NCBI GenBank assembly: GCA_030549495.1
Contig: JAUIRK010000121.1
Coordinates: 372,001-436,000 of the forward strand
From: Nectonema munidae
Lineage: Eukaryota; Nematomorpha; Nectonematoida; Nectonematidae
Length of the DNA: 64,000 nt
Reading direction: 5' to 3'
In this document: piece after piece, positions 44,611-58,882 of the stretch
How positions within the stretch are numbered: position 1 is the first letter of the stretch
Layout: every line of letters starts with the position of its first letter
Position numbers and translations under genes: made by a program
Notes under the pieces: generated by a model
What the model was told of the DNA's origin: nothing
What the model saw: only the letters and a program-made list of their open reading frames with translations
Database searches by the model: none

Positions 44611-47600
44611 GCTTTGCTCTGTTTTTGGACAATGCAGCTCCCATATCATTTGTCACTTCCAATCTGTAAGAAAATATAGAAAAATTCCTTGGCTAAGACA
44701 TGTTACATTGTGTTTTGATGGCCTCCTAGACATCTTCATCGATGAAAATCTCATTTTCATCAACAAATATCTTCATATGTCAAAATATAACAAATATTTT
44801 TGTAAGAAGACCATAATTCGAGCTTGATTTCAAAAGCTGTTAATTTTTTATAGCAATGAAGAACAGTGATCTCTTTTCCTTGCAGCACAAATTTGAGTGA
44901 ATTTATGTATTCAAAATAGAGATGTATCCAATGTGAAATTTTTTGTATCTGCTGATAAAAAAATTTGACTTCCTCCTAGCTGGGGCGGATGTCAGAATTA
45001 ATTGTTTAGCGAATGCGACTTCAAAGAAATTTAAAGAGTTGTCAATGCATATGTGTTATCATAAATATTTTGGATATGATGAATTCCGAAAAAAACTTTG
45101 CGGTATATAGAAAAAAGAAAAAAGAAAAAAGTTTAAAAATTGCGGATACGAATGTTAATGCGGATGATTAAACTTAAATGATTCGCGGATGAGCATGTTG
45201 AGAGGATGTAAAAAATCAGGGATAATAAACATATCCAATACATCTCTAATTCAAATATGTTGACTAAAAATGATAGGAATATGAGAAAACGAACATCAGA
45301 AAATTTTTAATGCATGTCCGGTTTACTTTTCAGAAATTATTGAATTTCTTTGAACAGTATCGCTTCGAAACTTTTCCTTTGGAAAACTACCTGAAATGTG
45401 AGTGCAGCAAGAGTATTTTAAATTCGGAATCATTTTTTTCCATAACTCAGAAAAAAACAAGAGTTGAGGGCATTTGCTTTAATGAAATACACTGTTTTAA
45501 TGATTTCATTGAGAACATTTTCCAACTCATCATGTATGGTTTTCATTCGCCGATGAAAAGCGCACTGGGTACCAATTACACTTACTTAATCAGAGTCTGA
45601 AAACTAGAAGGACTGGCAAAATTACGTCAATACACACTCCAGTAGCATTTTTCGACTTAAAATACCATATGCTATACAAAAAATTATCAACTTTGTCAAA
45701 TATTTCTCTTGCAGTTGTTCTATGGTTAGAGTTACGCAAGACAAAAAATCGTCTACTAGTTCGTTGTCATATACATATCGTACGTAAATGCAGGGCGGAG
45801 CTATGTTGACAGCACAGTTCGTTTCATCATGCTGAATTACAAAAAAATTGAAAATCGAATCAATAAAACCGCATGCGACATTATGTCACCAGACATCTCT
45901 CCCATTAGCCCACTATCGTTATCTTTTGAAAGAAAGATATTCTTGAACTTTTTAAGTTCAGAACTTCTTAGCATATTTAATATAATATCTTTGCAACAAG
46001 GTAATATCAACTGTTCTCCTATGTTGTGAGATCTTTTGAGAACAGATATTTTTTGAAACTTTAATAAAGGCTTTCAAACCACACTTAATATTTTGCAAAA
46101 ATATTCATGTTATGGAACCTGGATTTGTGCAATCGTTCAGTTTGACGTTTAAAATAGTCAATAGTTTTTTTTACACTGAGCGAAATCAGAATTACAAACA
46201 AGGTAATTTGACTTTATAAAATATATAAGTACATTTTTTTTATCAAAAAGTATATTTTCTTTGAATATAATGTCAAAAAAACTTTATTTAATTTTATTCT
46301 ACATTTTGAATACACAAAAAACCTCATACATTTTAAAATTAATATATTTCGCTTAAATTTTAACGACCAAAAATGACACAAAAACTAGATAATTAAGCTA
46401 AATATATTTTAATTTTATCTTTCTTCGCTTATTTTATATAAAAGTGAGGCGATTACCAATACGTGTAAGTAATTTCAATTGTCGACTATGAACAAAAAGA
46501 AGTTCAACACATAAAACTAATACAGCAGAAATTTTAAAATGATATTCGCAAAAAAATACAAACCACTTCTGTCAATCACAAATTTCATATGTTTGCTGTA
46601 TAACGTAAAAGTTTTCCTTCATAGCGTACACGCAGATGAAAATAACTGTTGGTCCGCAATTTACCCATATTTGCTATTTTTCGGGCTTTAGAAGCATTTT
46701 TAAAACGATAAAATTTAGGTAAATTTTAAGCCTTGCATTTTTGTTCATTTAATTGTCTTGTTTAATTATTTTTGTGAACGGTTCGTTGAGAGATTTAAAT
46801 CATTTCAAGGGTTATGCGAATGTAAAGAGGTTGAGAAAAAGCAAAAGTTTCGTCCGTATTTTCAAACAAATTTTTACAAAAATGAAATTAGAAAAAATTC
46901 TCCAGAATTGATCAAAATTCGAGTAATCGGGAATCAAAAAATAGTTGAGAGTTTTTAGATCATTTCATTGTAATTACAGTGTGAACAAATTTTTTGTCAT
47001 CTTTTAAAAGTGTTTCCATGATATCCAAAATGTTTGCAACTCCCTGAGGATCTCTCAATTATCTTAATTTACGGAGAGGGATAAAGTAAGAATGCTTTGA
47101 AAACTCTTAACTTTGGATATACACTTGTTGAAATCACTTAACATATATTCATTTGTATCATTAACACATATCTCATTTAAAACAGAAGATTTTTCTTCTT
47201 CTTTCTCTTGAAGATTGTTGTAGTACTTCACAAGGAAGCAGATAAATTCCGCTTTAAGAGAATTTGGCCTTTGGATAATTCGGCCTTTAAATATATATAT
47301 GGATATTAATGAAGCCTAGTTGTCGTGAGGCGAAATGTCTCGAGACGAAATTGTATTGTTGAATGCCAAAGTATCCCTGAACCATATGAAAAAAGTGAGA
47401 AACAGAAAGGAGACAAAAAAAGATCATTTTATAGATAAAAGGGAGAAATACATCAAAGAATGTGATGAACGAGGATATAATCCAATAGATAAAATTCTGC
47501 ATTAACCTTGAGCAAATAGCAATTCTCGTTAGCTTTTCCTTACGGCTAGAACATTTATAAAAGATTTGTGTGCCAATAAAAAGAATAAAGTCATCGTTTT

Positions 47601-47839
47601 CTGCTTAAAGAGTATTTTCATGAAAGAGTAATCATAAATCGAAGAAAAAAAATAAACTTTATTAAAACTCCTTCAGTTTCGATATTCATATAAAAAAAAT
47701 TCAAGCATTGAACCTATAATTTAATAAATCATCATTAAATAGGTTATAGGTTTTTTTTTAAACTTTTTTGATATCTACATACCTCATGGTATACAGGGGT
47801 AACTTCCATTTTCTCAAGAGCCTCGCTCCGAGGGGTTTA

Positions 47840-47987
47840 ATAACCCATTTGATTCCATCGTCCTTTCAAAAAGTAAGAAGCGATTTCTGAATTTTAATTT
47901 TATATCTAATTATTTAATCTCATTTTTGCCTTTACTCTAAAAATGCGGTAAAATCATCTGCTTGTGATGAAATTGGTTTAAAGAATT
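47840..47987. mobile_element. piggyBac-type hairpin element, worn
   Basis: The left end is AATAACCCATTTGATTCCATCGTCC and the right end ATCATCTGCTTGTGATGAAATTGG followed by TTTAA: imperfect inverted ends with the family's ATC(G/A)TCTGCTT motif. No coding. Confidence 0.5.
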
Positions 47988-50900
47988 CCGTCGGGTGGAC
48001 TCTTTCGTCACTACCACATGAAACCACAAGTAATGACAGAGTCATTTGACGAAATCAATGTTTATACTCACACACACACACAATCGTTAGCACAAGTTAA
48101 AAATCAATCTTTGTGAAATACTTACGCGGCTCCATACTTTTCTTATTTTAGTCAATATTTAAAACAAGAAAATAATAAGAATAATATTACACGAAAAGTA
48201 GATATAAACCTATAAACCCCTTCCATGAACTACACAACTCAACAAAATCGATATGACTTAAATTCAAAATAATAGGCATCCCCCAATAATACCATAACAC
48301 TTGCAACATTTTAGGACAGAGACCAAGAATGATCTCAAATTTTGTAAAATATAGGTGTCTTTTAGAATACTTTGCCTTCTATCTCTTTTTTCAAGACGTA
48401 AATCACAGTTCTTGTAAGAATTTGAGGATTTCCTCTTGGGATTGTATTTGATAAGGGTTCTCTCTCTAAAAGTCTTTAAAAACTCAAAAACAGTTTTTCG
48501 ATAAAACACTCAAATAATTACTACCTGCGAATTCTTTATGCCAGCGATTTTCAACGCTATGCGTAGATAATTTAATTTAAACAACAAAATAAATTAAAAT
48601 TTATTTGAATAATAAGAATATGCAAAATTTGAAACTTTTTTCACAAATATTTATGTTTCAATTTATAATTGAATGATGAATGAAGGTATATGCTGAAACT
48701 AGAAGACTAAAAATCCTTAATTAATAAATAATAGTTTGAGAATTATGCAAGTTATTAAAATCCTAAACCAATCAAATAGTATCCAAAAAGATTATCCTGC
48801 TACATATTCATTATTATGCTTTTTAAACATGAAAATTTAAACTTAAAAAAAATCTTTAAAATTTTTTTTAACATATTCGTCAACCTACGACATATGCAAG
48901 TTACGAGAGATCGAAAATGCGATAATGTTTCCATGATAAGCTATTTTTGCATGTTTTAAAAGTAAACTATTTTTTTACTTTTGTACTTGTATTTTGTTGG
49001 TTTTATTTTTTATGTTTTGCAAATAAATCCTTTTTAATATGCAATGTGTTTGCCTTAAACCTACAAAACAAAATGTGTGTAGCCCAGAATTAATGATTTC
49101 TGAGTAAAAATTAAAGGACTGACATCCAATCAAATCTACTCACGACATCTGGGTCGAAATCCGGCGCAATGATAGGTCGACGAATTGATGTAATTCCCAT
49201 ATCTAATTAAAAATGATCTTATAAGAATTTTGGAAGCAATAATCTCAGGTTCGGGGATATTTTGGCCTCAAGACGAGTCAGCCTCTTTACAAATACACAA
49301 ATTGTTCAACTATTAAATAATTTAGAAACCAGATAGACATTTTATGAAATTAATGAAATTCCAAACTTAGTAAAAAGTCGATTCTCATACTCATAGTACT
49401 TATTATCACTATCAAGACAGATAAATTCATGGCAATCAATGACAAGAGAGAAAAATTTATGTTTGTTGATGAAATAAATTCATTTATGTTAACTAAGAAA
49501 GAATAATCTTTCAAAATGAATCACAGGTTCCAGATAATACAATTATATCACCATATTTCTTATTTTTCTATAAGAAAAGTTTTTAAAGACACCGTGAAAA
49601 TTTATCTTCATCAGATTCGATAGCTATTGTTAAGAGTTCAATATGAAGAGATATTCAATATGAAGCGATGCGTTCATCGAAATGTTATTATAAGGAAATG
49701 AAAAAACGCTAAAGTAAAAGACGTGAAAAAACACGAAAGTCAAAGACGTGAAAAAACTTCATGAAAATGATCGATTGCACAGAGGCAGTCTATAACAGAA
49801 ATTTTTTTAACATGCTATGAGTTTTTAATACCGTTTCTCAATCTTTTTACCTTTGCCGAAACCTTGGAACATATTAAATCTTTGAAGGAACCCTAGAAAA
49901 AAATAATTTTGATATATTTTATAGAAAGTTCAGAAAAAAAAGTTATAAAATCCCCGTATAGTAAATTATTATCTTATAGATTCGTTTCAATAAAAATATT
50001 GGGGGTAAATTTTTTTTATCAATAAAATTTAATAACTAATAATATTTATTTATTTAGTGCATTACTAAAGTACTGACTCCACTTCGAGATTTTTTAGTTT
50101 TATATTTTATTTTTGAAATTATTTATAAAAAATTTCAATTTCTTAAAAATTAAATAAAAATTAAATTAAATTAAGTTAATTTCTGGGCTAAACATTGTTT
50201 CGGTAAAAGAATTTACTTAAAAAAAAAAATTTTCTAGTAAGTAAAGATAAAAATCCATAAAGAGAAAAATGTGTTCAATCAAATTATAAAAATGATCATC
50301 AAAACTAATTGTCCAGGGTCAGTTGGATAAGGCTCAGAACTAAAGCAATAGTTAAATAGCTTGAATCCCACTAATAGTGGTAGCATAAGGCCTGCTCAAG
50401 TTTCATATGGACGCGATAAGTGGAAAGCTTTATTAGCCGAAAATGTTAGTTCGTTGATTAGAAGTTGTCATTAACGATTAATTTAGTTTTAAAACAAACT
50501 TATTTTAAATTTATTGATTAAGTTTGTCCAAAACTCCATGATCATTTATACTTGGGATGAGTTCGTAGAAAAACTGTCTTCTCACAAATTGAAAGAAGCA
50601 CTTTGGGGTGTAGTAGAAAGGATGATTTGTGTATATTTGTAATAAAGAATAAGAGCACCTAATTTTGATCATTTCGAGAAGAGAGCTTGAATTATATACA
50701 GCTATGGAATTAATGATTTTTATTTTTAGGAGCGAAAATCTTAGCGCCTGGCTTTCTTTGTCCTTTTAGTTGAGTGCTTGGTGTTCATCATCGTGCCAAC
50801 TAGGCATCTCTAGAATTCAAGGGTTTCGAAATGGCTTGTCATGTTTCAAAAAGAAATGTTTATTGCAATTTTATTTCATTTTTAATTGTGAAGAATAAAG

Positions 50901-51345
50901 TGAATTAAAAGATTTTATGAGGCATGTAGAGAGCATAGGAATAAACATGGCACAAGTAGAAAACAACCTTGAAAAGTGCACATTCATCTGGTAAAATTTG
51001 CGCTAAAGTGCCAAAAATCTCCTTAGAATGGAATGGAATGACAAACGCCTAGAAGATATAATTCTCACTTCTCAAGGATGAGTGATGCATATGAAAGAGG
51101 AACTAAATGAGGCATGAGAATTCAATTTTTATTTTTCTCGCCTTTTCACTTCATCTCTTTTTTGAATACCTTTAAAATTCATTTCCACTTCTCTCTCTTG
51201 AAAATTAAATTTAATTCAAGGAAATTCATATGGCCTTCACATTTTTGGGGAAGCGTATAATAAGTGGAATAAGAAATTTGACTGACTAAGAATTTGCTTA
51301 TCAAATAAAATGGTGAAATTTTAGTTAGTTGAATATAACAGGCGA

Positions 51346-51573
51346 TAACCCGTTTAAGACCAATGTTCCCAAAGGGAACGCAGACGAATTCTTACTTTAA
51401 CCTTTTCGTGACCAGAAAAATCAGGCGATAATTATTAAAAAGCAGAAGATTCATATACAAAACTATTTGAAAAAGCAGATGAAAGTAGAATTGTTTATGT
51501 CACGAAAGATTTAAATAGAATTAAATAGAAATTACTAAAGTCGTCTGCTTTGTTCGGTCCAAAATGCGTAATA
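51346..51573. mobile_element. piggyBac-type hairpin element, interrupted by a second copy
   Basis: The outer ends are ATAACCCGTTTAAGACCAA (51345) and TTCGGTCCAAAATGCG near 51554-51569, with CGTCTGCTTTG next to the right end. The centre is split by a second TTAA-flanked member (51397-51514), so one family member inserted into another. Confidence 0.6.
51397..51514. mobile_element. piggyBac-type hairpin element, nested inner copy
   Basis: TTAA plus CCTTTTCGTGACCAG at the left and ATGTCACGAAAGAT plus TTAA at the right, both TTAA sites intact, inside the 51346-51573 element. It is the younger of the two by position. Confidence 0.65.
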
Positions 51574-54024
51574 ACTTTTCAATTAAAATAGTTAATATCT
51601 AACTAATTATAATAAAGAAACTAACCTCTTAGGATGGGAAAATTTTGATTAGAAGTATCTAAATGTCTGCAAAGAAATGAATAAAAAATAAGCTATTTTA
51701 TGGATTTGAATGCACATTTAGTGAATTCTTTGCAGCGGCATTTATTGAATTACATTGGACTTCTGCCGTTGTTACACATTTCATGAGCATGGCATAACAT
51801 GACGACAACGGTGGTTTTGTTTCTCTCTCATTCGTTCCATCTCGCCTGTCTTTTATCATCATCAATCATCGTCGATAATAATAATAAGGAGATACTTACT
51901 TAAAATTTTGGCACGCAATACTTCTCAAAATACACTTACAGAGACATTTTGAAATAAGTGAGTTGTTGATTCGATTTTAATACTATAAAAATATACTGAA
52001 GTATAATTCTGATTGTGTCCTGTTTTAAAAGATTAGAAATAAATACTTGTTTAAAGACTCAAAGCTTAAAAACTTAAAAAGTTTAAAGACAAAGGAAAGG
52101 TTTTAAATGGCAAATGTTGGAAAGAGGCACCACCCCAATAACATATCGTTAGATTGCAAACTTTTCTAAAATTCACACGTGTTGTTAATCTGAACATTTT
52201 TGTATAGTAGTTTTAACGAAGAGTTAATTAACGCTGTTTCTAATGCACTTTTTAGGGCCTCGCGGATGAGGAAGAGGTTAAATTTGACTTGATATTGTAC
52301 AAGGTCACAGGATCAGCGAAGGATTAAGATTTTGTAGAGCGCTGATTTTTTGATTTCGAGAACACGTTTTTTGAAAAGTTTTTTTTGTACCTTTTTATCT
52401 GACATTTTAGCGAAATCCTTATATTTACAAAAGTTTCCATTTAAAGGGAACGAAGAATTTTTACGTAAAATTACTAACTTTTTTGATGATTTGGGGTTCA
52501 CGAAAGATGGAGAGTGGTGGAAAAGTAAGAAAAGAATTATTATTATTATTATTAAAGATTCACACAATTTGAGAAGGATCGAGAAATAATAAAATGGAGT
52601 CGCTCTCCCTATGGGCCACGGATCGGCCAGAGAAAATATTAAGTTGTTCTCGAATGGAAATATACGAAAACTTCAATCGAATGTCATTTTATCACAATGC
52701 AGGCTCCGATGTGACGGGTGCTAGGAAGACGTTAGCACATCCTACTACCTCTTGAAAGATTGGTCTATATTTTGGATAAATTATTATTGGCAGTTATATG
52801 AATATTACTACTTTTCATATATGCATTTTTTTATACATGTCGAACAATCTTCATAAAAAAAGGAAATGTTTGACGATGCCGGAAACTAAAGTCTAAATTT
52901 AAAAAGCAAAATACTGGCATTTAATGTAGTTAGCTTAAGTCATGCTATAAATCGTCAAAATTTAATTTGTTTTATATTAACTTGAGACAAAATTTGTTAT
53001 TATAAGAATATATAAAACATTTTGCTCACAAAAAATAGAGTGTTCAAGGGTCTAGGTCAGCATTTTAAAGTTGGTATATAACTCAGGGCTTATTTTTAAA
53101 GTCAAAATTAAAGTATGGCGTGAAAAGAACATGAAATAAGTAGGGCCATCGTGACACCACTGTACAAAGAAATATTAGTCGTTTGATGTAGTATACAAAT
53201 CGATTGAAAAGAAAGCAGAGCATTATTAGTCTTCAAAATTAAGTCTTGAACCCCTCTTCCGTTAAATCAGAGATAGCAGATTTGTGTATGTGTTGCATTT
53301 CCTTTTTCATGGAATCCTTGCACATCATCACCACCATCTATCTCATCATGATGCTGATTCATGAGCACCATAATAATTGCATGATTTTGTGGCTTGAAAG
53401 AGGGGGGCTGAGAACATTTTTACGCTGAAGCTATAATTTTCTTGAGCTATTAAAGGTAACCGTATCTCATCCATCCACTTGTAAAAAACTAAACATCTCT
53501 TCTTTTTCTACACATATAAATTTCATTTGTTGAAAAAACTATTCATGTCTTTTTTATTTGCTGGCTTCGCAAATTAGAGAGGCGCTCACGTATTCTCTTG
53601 GAAAATAAAGAGGAGAAATGGAGAAAGCATGTGAATATGATTCACGTAGATAGAGGAGATTCAGCGAGGGAGACATTGTAAGAATCATAAAACATAATGA
53701 TAGCCTTTACTACACATCTTCACGAAAAGGTACACACACACACACTATTCCTAATGCATGACGAGAGAGGTATTTATTTATGCTTGAGTAAAAATAACAT
53801 CACCAACAACACATTTTTAAGCTTACTCTATTTAAATAAACATCCTCGATCAAGAGGATAAGGGGAGCGACTGGGAAAAAGTTACTTTCAATTCCACCTT
53901 GATTCTAAAAATGCTTGACATTTTGAAGAAATTCGAACATTTTAACACTGCTGTTTCTGTTTCATGCATTTCTTAATTGTCGGTATCGCTAAGTTCGCTT
54001 AAAAATAATCTTTCTGGACAGATG

Positions 54025-54075
54025 GTAAGAATAGTGACGATCAGGAATCGAACCCAGACAATTAGGATCAAGATT
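54025..54075 (-). mobile_element. tRNA-derived SINE fragment
   Basis: The minus strand reads GTCTGGGTTCGATTCCTGAT, a B-box match (GGTTCGATTCC) shared with the other SINE copies. Only the region around the B box is recognisable. It lies upstream of the receptor's exon 1. Confidence 0.4.
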
Positions 54076-54723
54076 GGATTTGGATTTTTTACAAAGATTT
54101 TGTAAACATGTGTCCTTTTATTTCGATGTTTCATAACAGTGGTGTAGAAATTGCGCCGTGCGAGCCTTGACAATTTAGATCCCATCTCAAAGAATTTTAT
54201 CCATCGAGAAAAGGTTAATCTATACGTTAGTAAATCGTAAACATATGTTAGTAGATTTAAATAAGTAAGCTGCAATAATATAATTTGTCAAAATTAAAAA
54301 ATTTTCTTACTGAAATAAAAGAATCAAAGACTTCAAAATTATTAATTACAAACTTATTTGTATTTTTTATTTGAAAATTTAAATCTCTTACTTTCCATAT
54401 TTTAATTTTTTATGTTTTTTTGTTACATAAATCGTATAGGTATGTTTTTTAATAAAATACTATATCTCTCTCTCCCTAACACATTACCCTTTTTCAAAAA
54501 GATATCAACGACTTATCAAAAAGGCAACAAGAAAGTTTGTATGAAGAAAAGATTTGTTTTATAACCAAGTGTAATTAACTTTATTACTTTTCAATAAAAT
54601 TTAATAAAGTGATTATTTATATCTCAAAGTAGTGTTTTAATTAAAATAGTAAATAAAGCAAAATTTTACCTAACTGATAATTGCTCTTATGGACCAATTA
54701 ATTTTCTATAGTTAAATTAGTAA

Positions 54724-54784
54724 TTAACCCTATCAAAAATGGTTAATGAAAATCGTCTGCTTTGCTAGAACTAAAATCGGTTAA
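54724..54784. mobile_element. piggyBac-type hairpin, 61-bp remnant
   Basis: TTAA plus CCCTATCAAAAATGG on the left, AACTAAAATCGG plus TTAA on the right, with AATCGTCTGCTTTGCTAG in the middle, the best-conserved copy of the family's internal motif. Confidence 0.6.
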
Positions 54785-55666
54785 ACTAACTAATTAATGA
54801 TTTTATGCATAAGATAGTTTACTAATTATAAATCTAAATATATTTTTTTTATAATTTGTTACATTCCTATCAGCCAATTATGATTAAATTGTTGTCAAAG
54901 CTGCAAATAATTTAATTACAATTTGATCATTTATTATACAATGTAGACAGCACACATATATATATATATACCAAAATAAAATATTTATGGGAAAGAAACT
55001 TTCTTTGAAAGACATCTCCCAAATTAATCCAACATAAAATATGGTTAAACAGATTATACTTTCATATCAAGTATAAATGAGGAGATAAAAATTTAATGCA
55101 ATATTCACACGTAAACTCGTGTAATGCGTTCGTAAGAACTTCTTGAAACAATTGAGAGAGGATTCATTACAAATAATAAAGGGGGCAGCGCTGTAGCCTA
55201 CTTTTGTGTTTTGCATGGTCGACGTGAGCCGTCAAGTGTTTGTCGCTAGTAAAAAGGCACTCGTAACACACACTTCGCGCTTTTTAACACGCACTGTCGG
55301 TTAAGTGATGCTTGAACTTGAAAACGCCATTGCAATTCCTACATTCTCTAACTTGCGAGCTCAAACTCGGGGAAAGAAAGTCGAGAGAAGAGGCTGCTTT
55401 AAAGTCAAGATTCTATGAGAGAAGGTGTTAAATTGGATATAAGAACTAAATTAAGCCCACCTAGAAAATGTTATGCTGACAATTTTGGAAAGTGTTGAAG
55501 AGATTCACTTTTCTTGATAATGCGGACACTTATCGGACCGAGCTTATGTGTCCCCAATAGCAAGTTCTCCCCTCATTATCAAGATGGGCTCTGTTAAGTG
55601 CATTCACCTCGTTATTGTGAACAAATATATGCAGACAGATGATTTATGTAGGGTAGTATACCCAGT

Positions 55667-55700
55667 GGCGTATCTAGCCCAAGTGCGGCCCGGGGTTTTA
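55667..55700 (+). mobile_element. hAT-like terminus fragment
   Basis: CAGTGGCGTATCTAGCCCAA is a typical hAT left terminus (CAGTGGCG). No matching right end is clear before the low-complexity block at 55.97 kb. Confidence 0.4.
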
Positions 55701-55969
55701 CTTCTAATAACCATTCAAAGTACCCAGAACTAATTATTGCAGATAGGTATGCAAAAGAAGAATAAAACTCTGGGAAGCATTAATACAGTGGTTTATAATT
55801 TTGGTCTTTTCCTCCACTCTTGGCCGCCATTGAATGTACCAGAGACGACCAAAACAGCACCGGAGGGCAAAAGTGTGCACTCAGGTATTTAACATTTTGC
55901 ACGCAAAGCAATTCCAACAATTCTGGAGATAACGAACCTGAAATGGAACTGATTGTAGAATTCTTTTTT

Positions 55970-56315
55970 AAAAAAAATTTCACCCCTTTTTAAAAACCTT
56001 TAAAAAATTTTAAAATTAAAAAAATTTTTTTTTGCTTTTTTTTTTTTAAAATAAAAAAATATTCAAAAATCAAGGAATGTTTTTCCCCTCTTTTTTGTTT
56101 TTTTTTTTTCTTATATATATTTCTTTTTTTGTGAAGTTTTTTTTTTTTTTTCTTTTTTAATTTTTTTTTGGATTATTTCTTTTTATAATATATATAAAAA
56201 ATAAATGTGGGTGTTAAATTTTAATATACTTTAATAATTAATAAAAAAAAAATAATTTAATATATTTATATTTTTCAAAAAAAACAAAAAATAATTTAAT
56301 TTTTTTATTTTATTT

Positions 56316-56346
<31 letters not shown>

Positions 56347-56400
56347 GGTGTGGTGTCCCTTTTTTTTTTAAAAATACAAAAAAAAAAAGAAATAAGCTGA
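55970..56400. repeat. Extreme T/A low-complexity block
   Basis: About 430 bp of almost pure T, A and TA runs, including a T-run of about 30 at 56316-56346, with only rare G or C. It is more extreme than any other part of the window. It may be real, or may be an error-prone join in the assembly. Confidence 0.7.
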
Positions 56401-58882
56401 GGAATTTCCTTGAATTACAATTCCTCAAAATTTCATATTGAAATGACTTCTAATTTTATCTGTGAAGCTTCATCGATCATGGTGGTGAATTGTGGAGCTT
56501 ACTTAAAATGCGAACCAATTTTGAAGTTTAGATGTAGAAATTCAGTGATAGGCACGAAAAATCTAATTTTTTGGATAAAAGAGTATAGTTTTCATATTCT
56601 GCAAATATAGAAAGTCTTAACTCAATAATGCAGGCAGCGATAATCTGGAAACTCTGGGTGAAATTCACAGGAGTGAGATCATTGAATTCGTAACAATTCA
56701 TAAATTCAACTACCAGAAACGATATCAAATTACATGCATAAAGTAATCAAAAATTTAACTTGAAACTTTTTTAATGTTCAAAAAAGTGTATCTTTTAACT
56801 TCAAAAGTAAATTAATTTTTGAATTATGCAAGAATTGGCCCATCTCAAATTTAAAACACTTATACAATATGAAGACTAAAAAAAGTAAGATATTAAATTT
56901 TTATTTTTTTTTGTTTTTATTATATGCGTTGGATCGATTTAATAATACAAACTCGTTGATCTCGTAAACTCATAATTCAGAACTTTCGGGTTATCGAAGA
57001 CTGATTCTATTTATTGATTCCCTGGAAAATAGAGACAAAATAACACCCTAAATCCATTTTTCTTCTCTCAATCTCTATTATTGGGGGTAGGGAAGTATTT
57101 TTCTGCATGGCGATTAAAACATTAAAACAATTAGGTTATTTAGCTTTTGACAGCTAAAATAAATTGTACAAAATTAAGGTAACAGATTATTATCAGAGTA
57201 ATCAACAATGATTAAAAACAGCATTTAAATACAAAATAGACAAATATGAATGAAAGTTGGGCGAAAAATCAAAAGTTTATATGATAAGATTAAGAAATTT
57301 GCTCTCATTTTTGAGTGGGAGTGCAAAAAGTATGCTACATTTGAAATAACATTGCTAAAATGTTGGTACAAGTGGTCTAGACCAAACGCCCTTTTAATGC
57401 TCAGTTTTGCTTTCTCTCAAAATTTTATGTAAAAAACACAATAAATATATGCTAAAAATATAGCACGACGGTTTGTTAAGGTGAATATAGATATAAAATT
57501 CATATAAGTATAATCAGATAGAACAGTGCTTTTCAACCTTATTTAACAAAAGGCCAAACTAAGAACCAACATTGCACTCCAGGGCTGCACCAAAAGCATA
57601 AATTCGGTTTTTATAAAAAGCGTTTTTTAATTAACTCTAAAATACTATTCTTAACTGAATCCAAATTGCTGCATGTATTATCATAAAATCAATAAATCAC
57701 ATTATTCATAAATAATAAATCAATAAATTTCCGAAATTTTGACTGTTTTAATATGATATTCTTAGCCTATTTTTCCTGCACCTTTGCTATGTGGGCCACA
57801 AAACAAGAGGTTGAGGTCTGCATTCGGCCCTCAGGCCGCGATCGAGAACAACTGATATAGAATACTTAAAAATAAAATAAAATACTTCTGATATTGAAAC
57901 TAAAAAAGAATCAAGATACAATTGGTTAGAGAATTAAGATATATAAGTCAACAAGAAAATTTTTTGCATATTTAGGGTAGAAATGGGCTGCGATCCGCAT
58001 TGAAGCTAAATATTACATGCATCTCATCCAAAAGACGTCTTTGATATAAAGCCTGTTATCCTTTTCGAAATTTGAGAGTCTGCCTTGCTCACGGGTGGCA
58101 AACTGCGATTTAGTTTATTCATCTGTCGTTTATTTCTTTCCCCATCTTCTCATCCTTCCTCATGGTACATTTCTTTCAAAGCTTTGATTTAGTTTCGATA
58201 TTTCCAACACTGCAATGAATAATAATTCGTTTTCCATTATAAATATTGAATGTGGGATAGAAGGGGCTACTCTTAATCAGTATTTGTAAAGGTTTGGAGA
58301 CACTCGACAGTGTGACATTTTGTCGCTGCAAAATTTTGCCCTTTAAAATAACGTTTGAATCATTTGTTTCTGATAACTAACTAACAATTATTCTAAACTT
58401 ATAAGTTTGTAATTTTTCGTAACTAACTAACAAAATAATTAACTAGCAAACTAATTAACTATTCATTGGAAAACATAAGTATTCATAAAATATGAATTAT
58501 TTTAACTTAAATATACCGATTACCCAATTCTTCGAAAATTAATGTCACACGCCTACATTTCTCATTATGATTTCAAAAATAATAGAGTCTATTTAGTTTA
58601 ACTTTAAACTTTGTCAAGATATATCAGTTCACTAGACTGAAAGAAATTATAGGAAACTAATAACATGTGGCCTTGCTGTAGTGGAGCACTAAACTTTCAA
58701 ATTTTGTAGATGCTTGAAAAAATATTTTTAATAAAAATGTAATTCTCTGAGAAACTTTTCGCTCCACCTCCTTAGTGAGAAAAATATTTCCACCCTCCCC
58801 TTGAAATTTTTTGGGCACACCTTGTTCAAATTCATCCCTACACTACGGCAGTCTGGTAATTTTTCGATTTAGGGAAAAAACC

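Noticed and set aside
56231-56428. Lysine-rich frame in the T/A block
   Set aside because: It reads homopolymers only.
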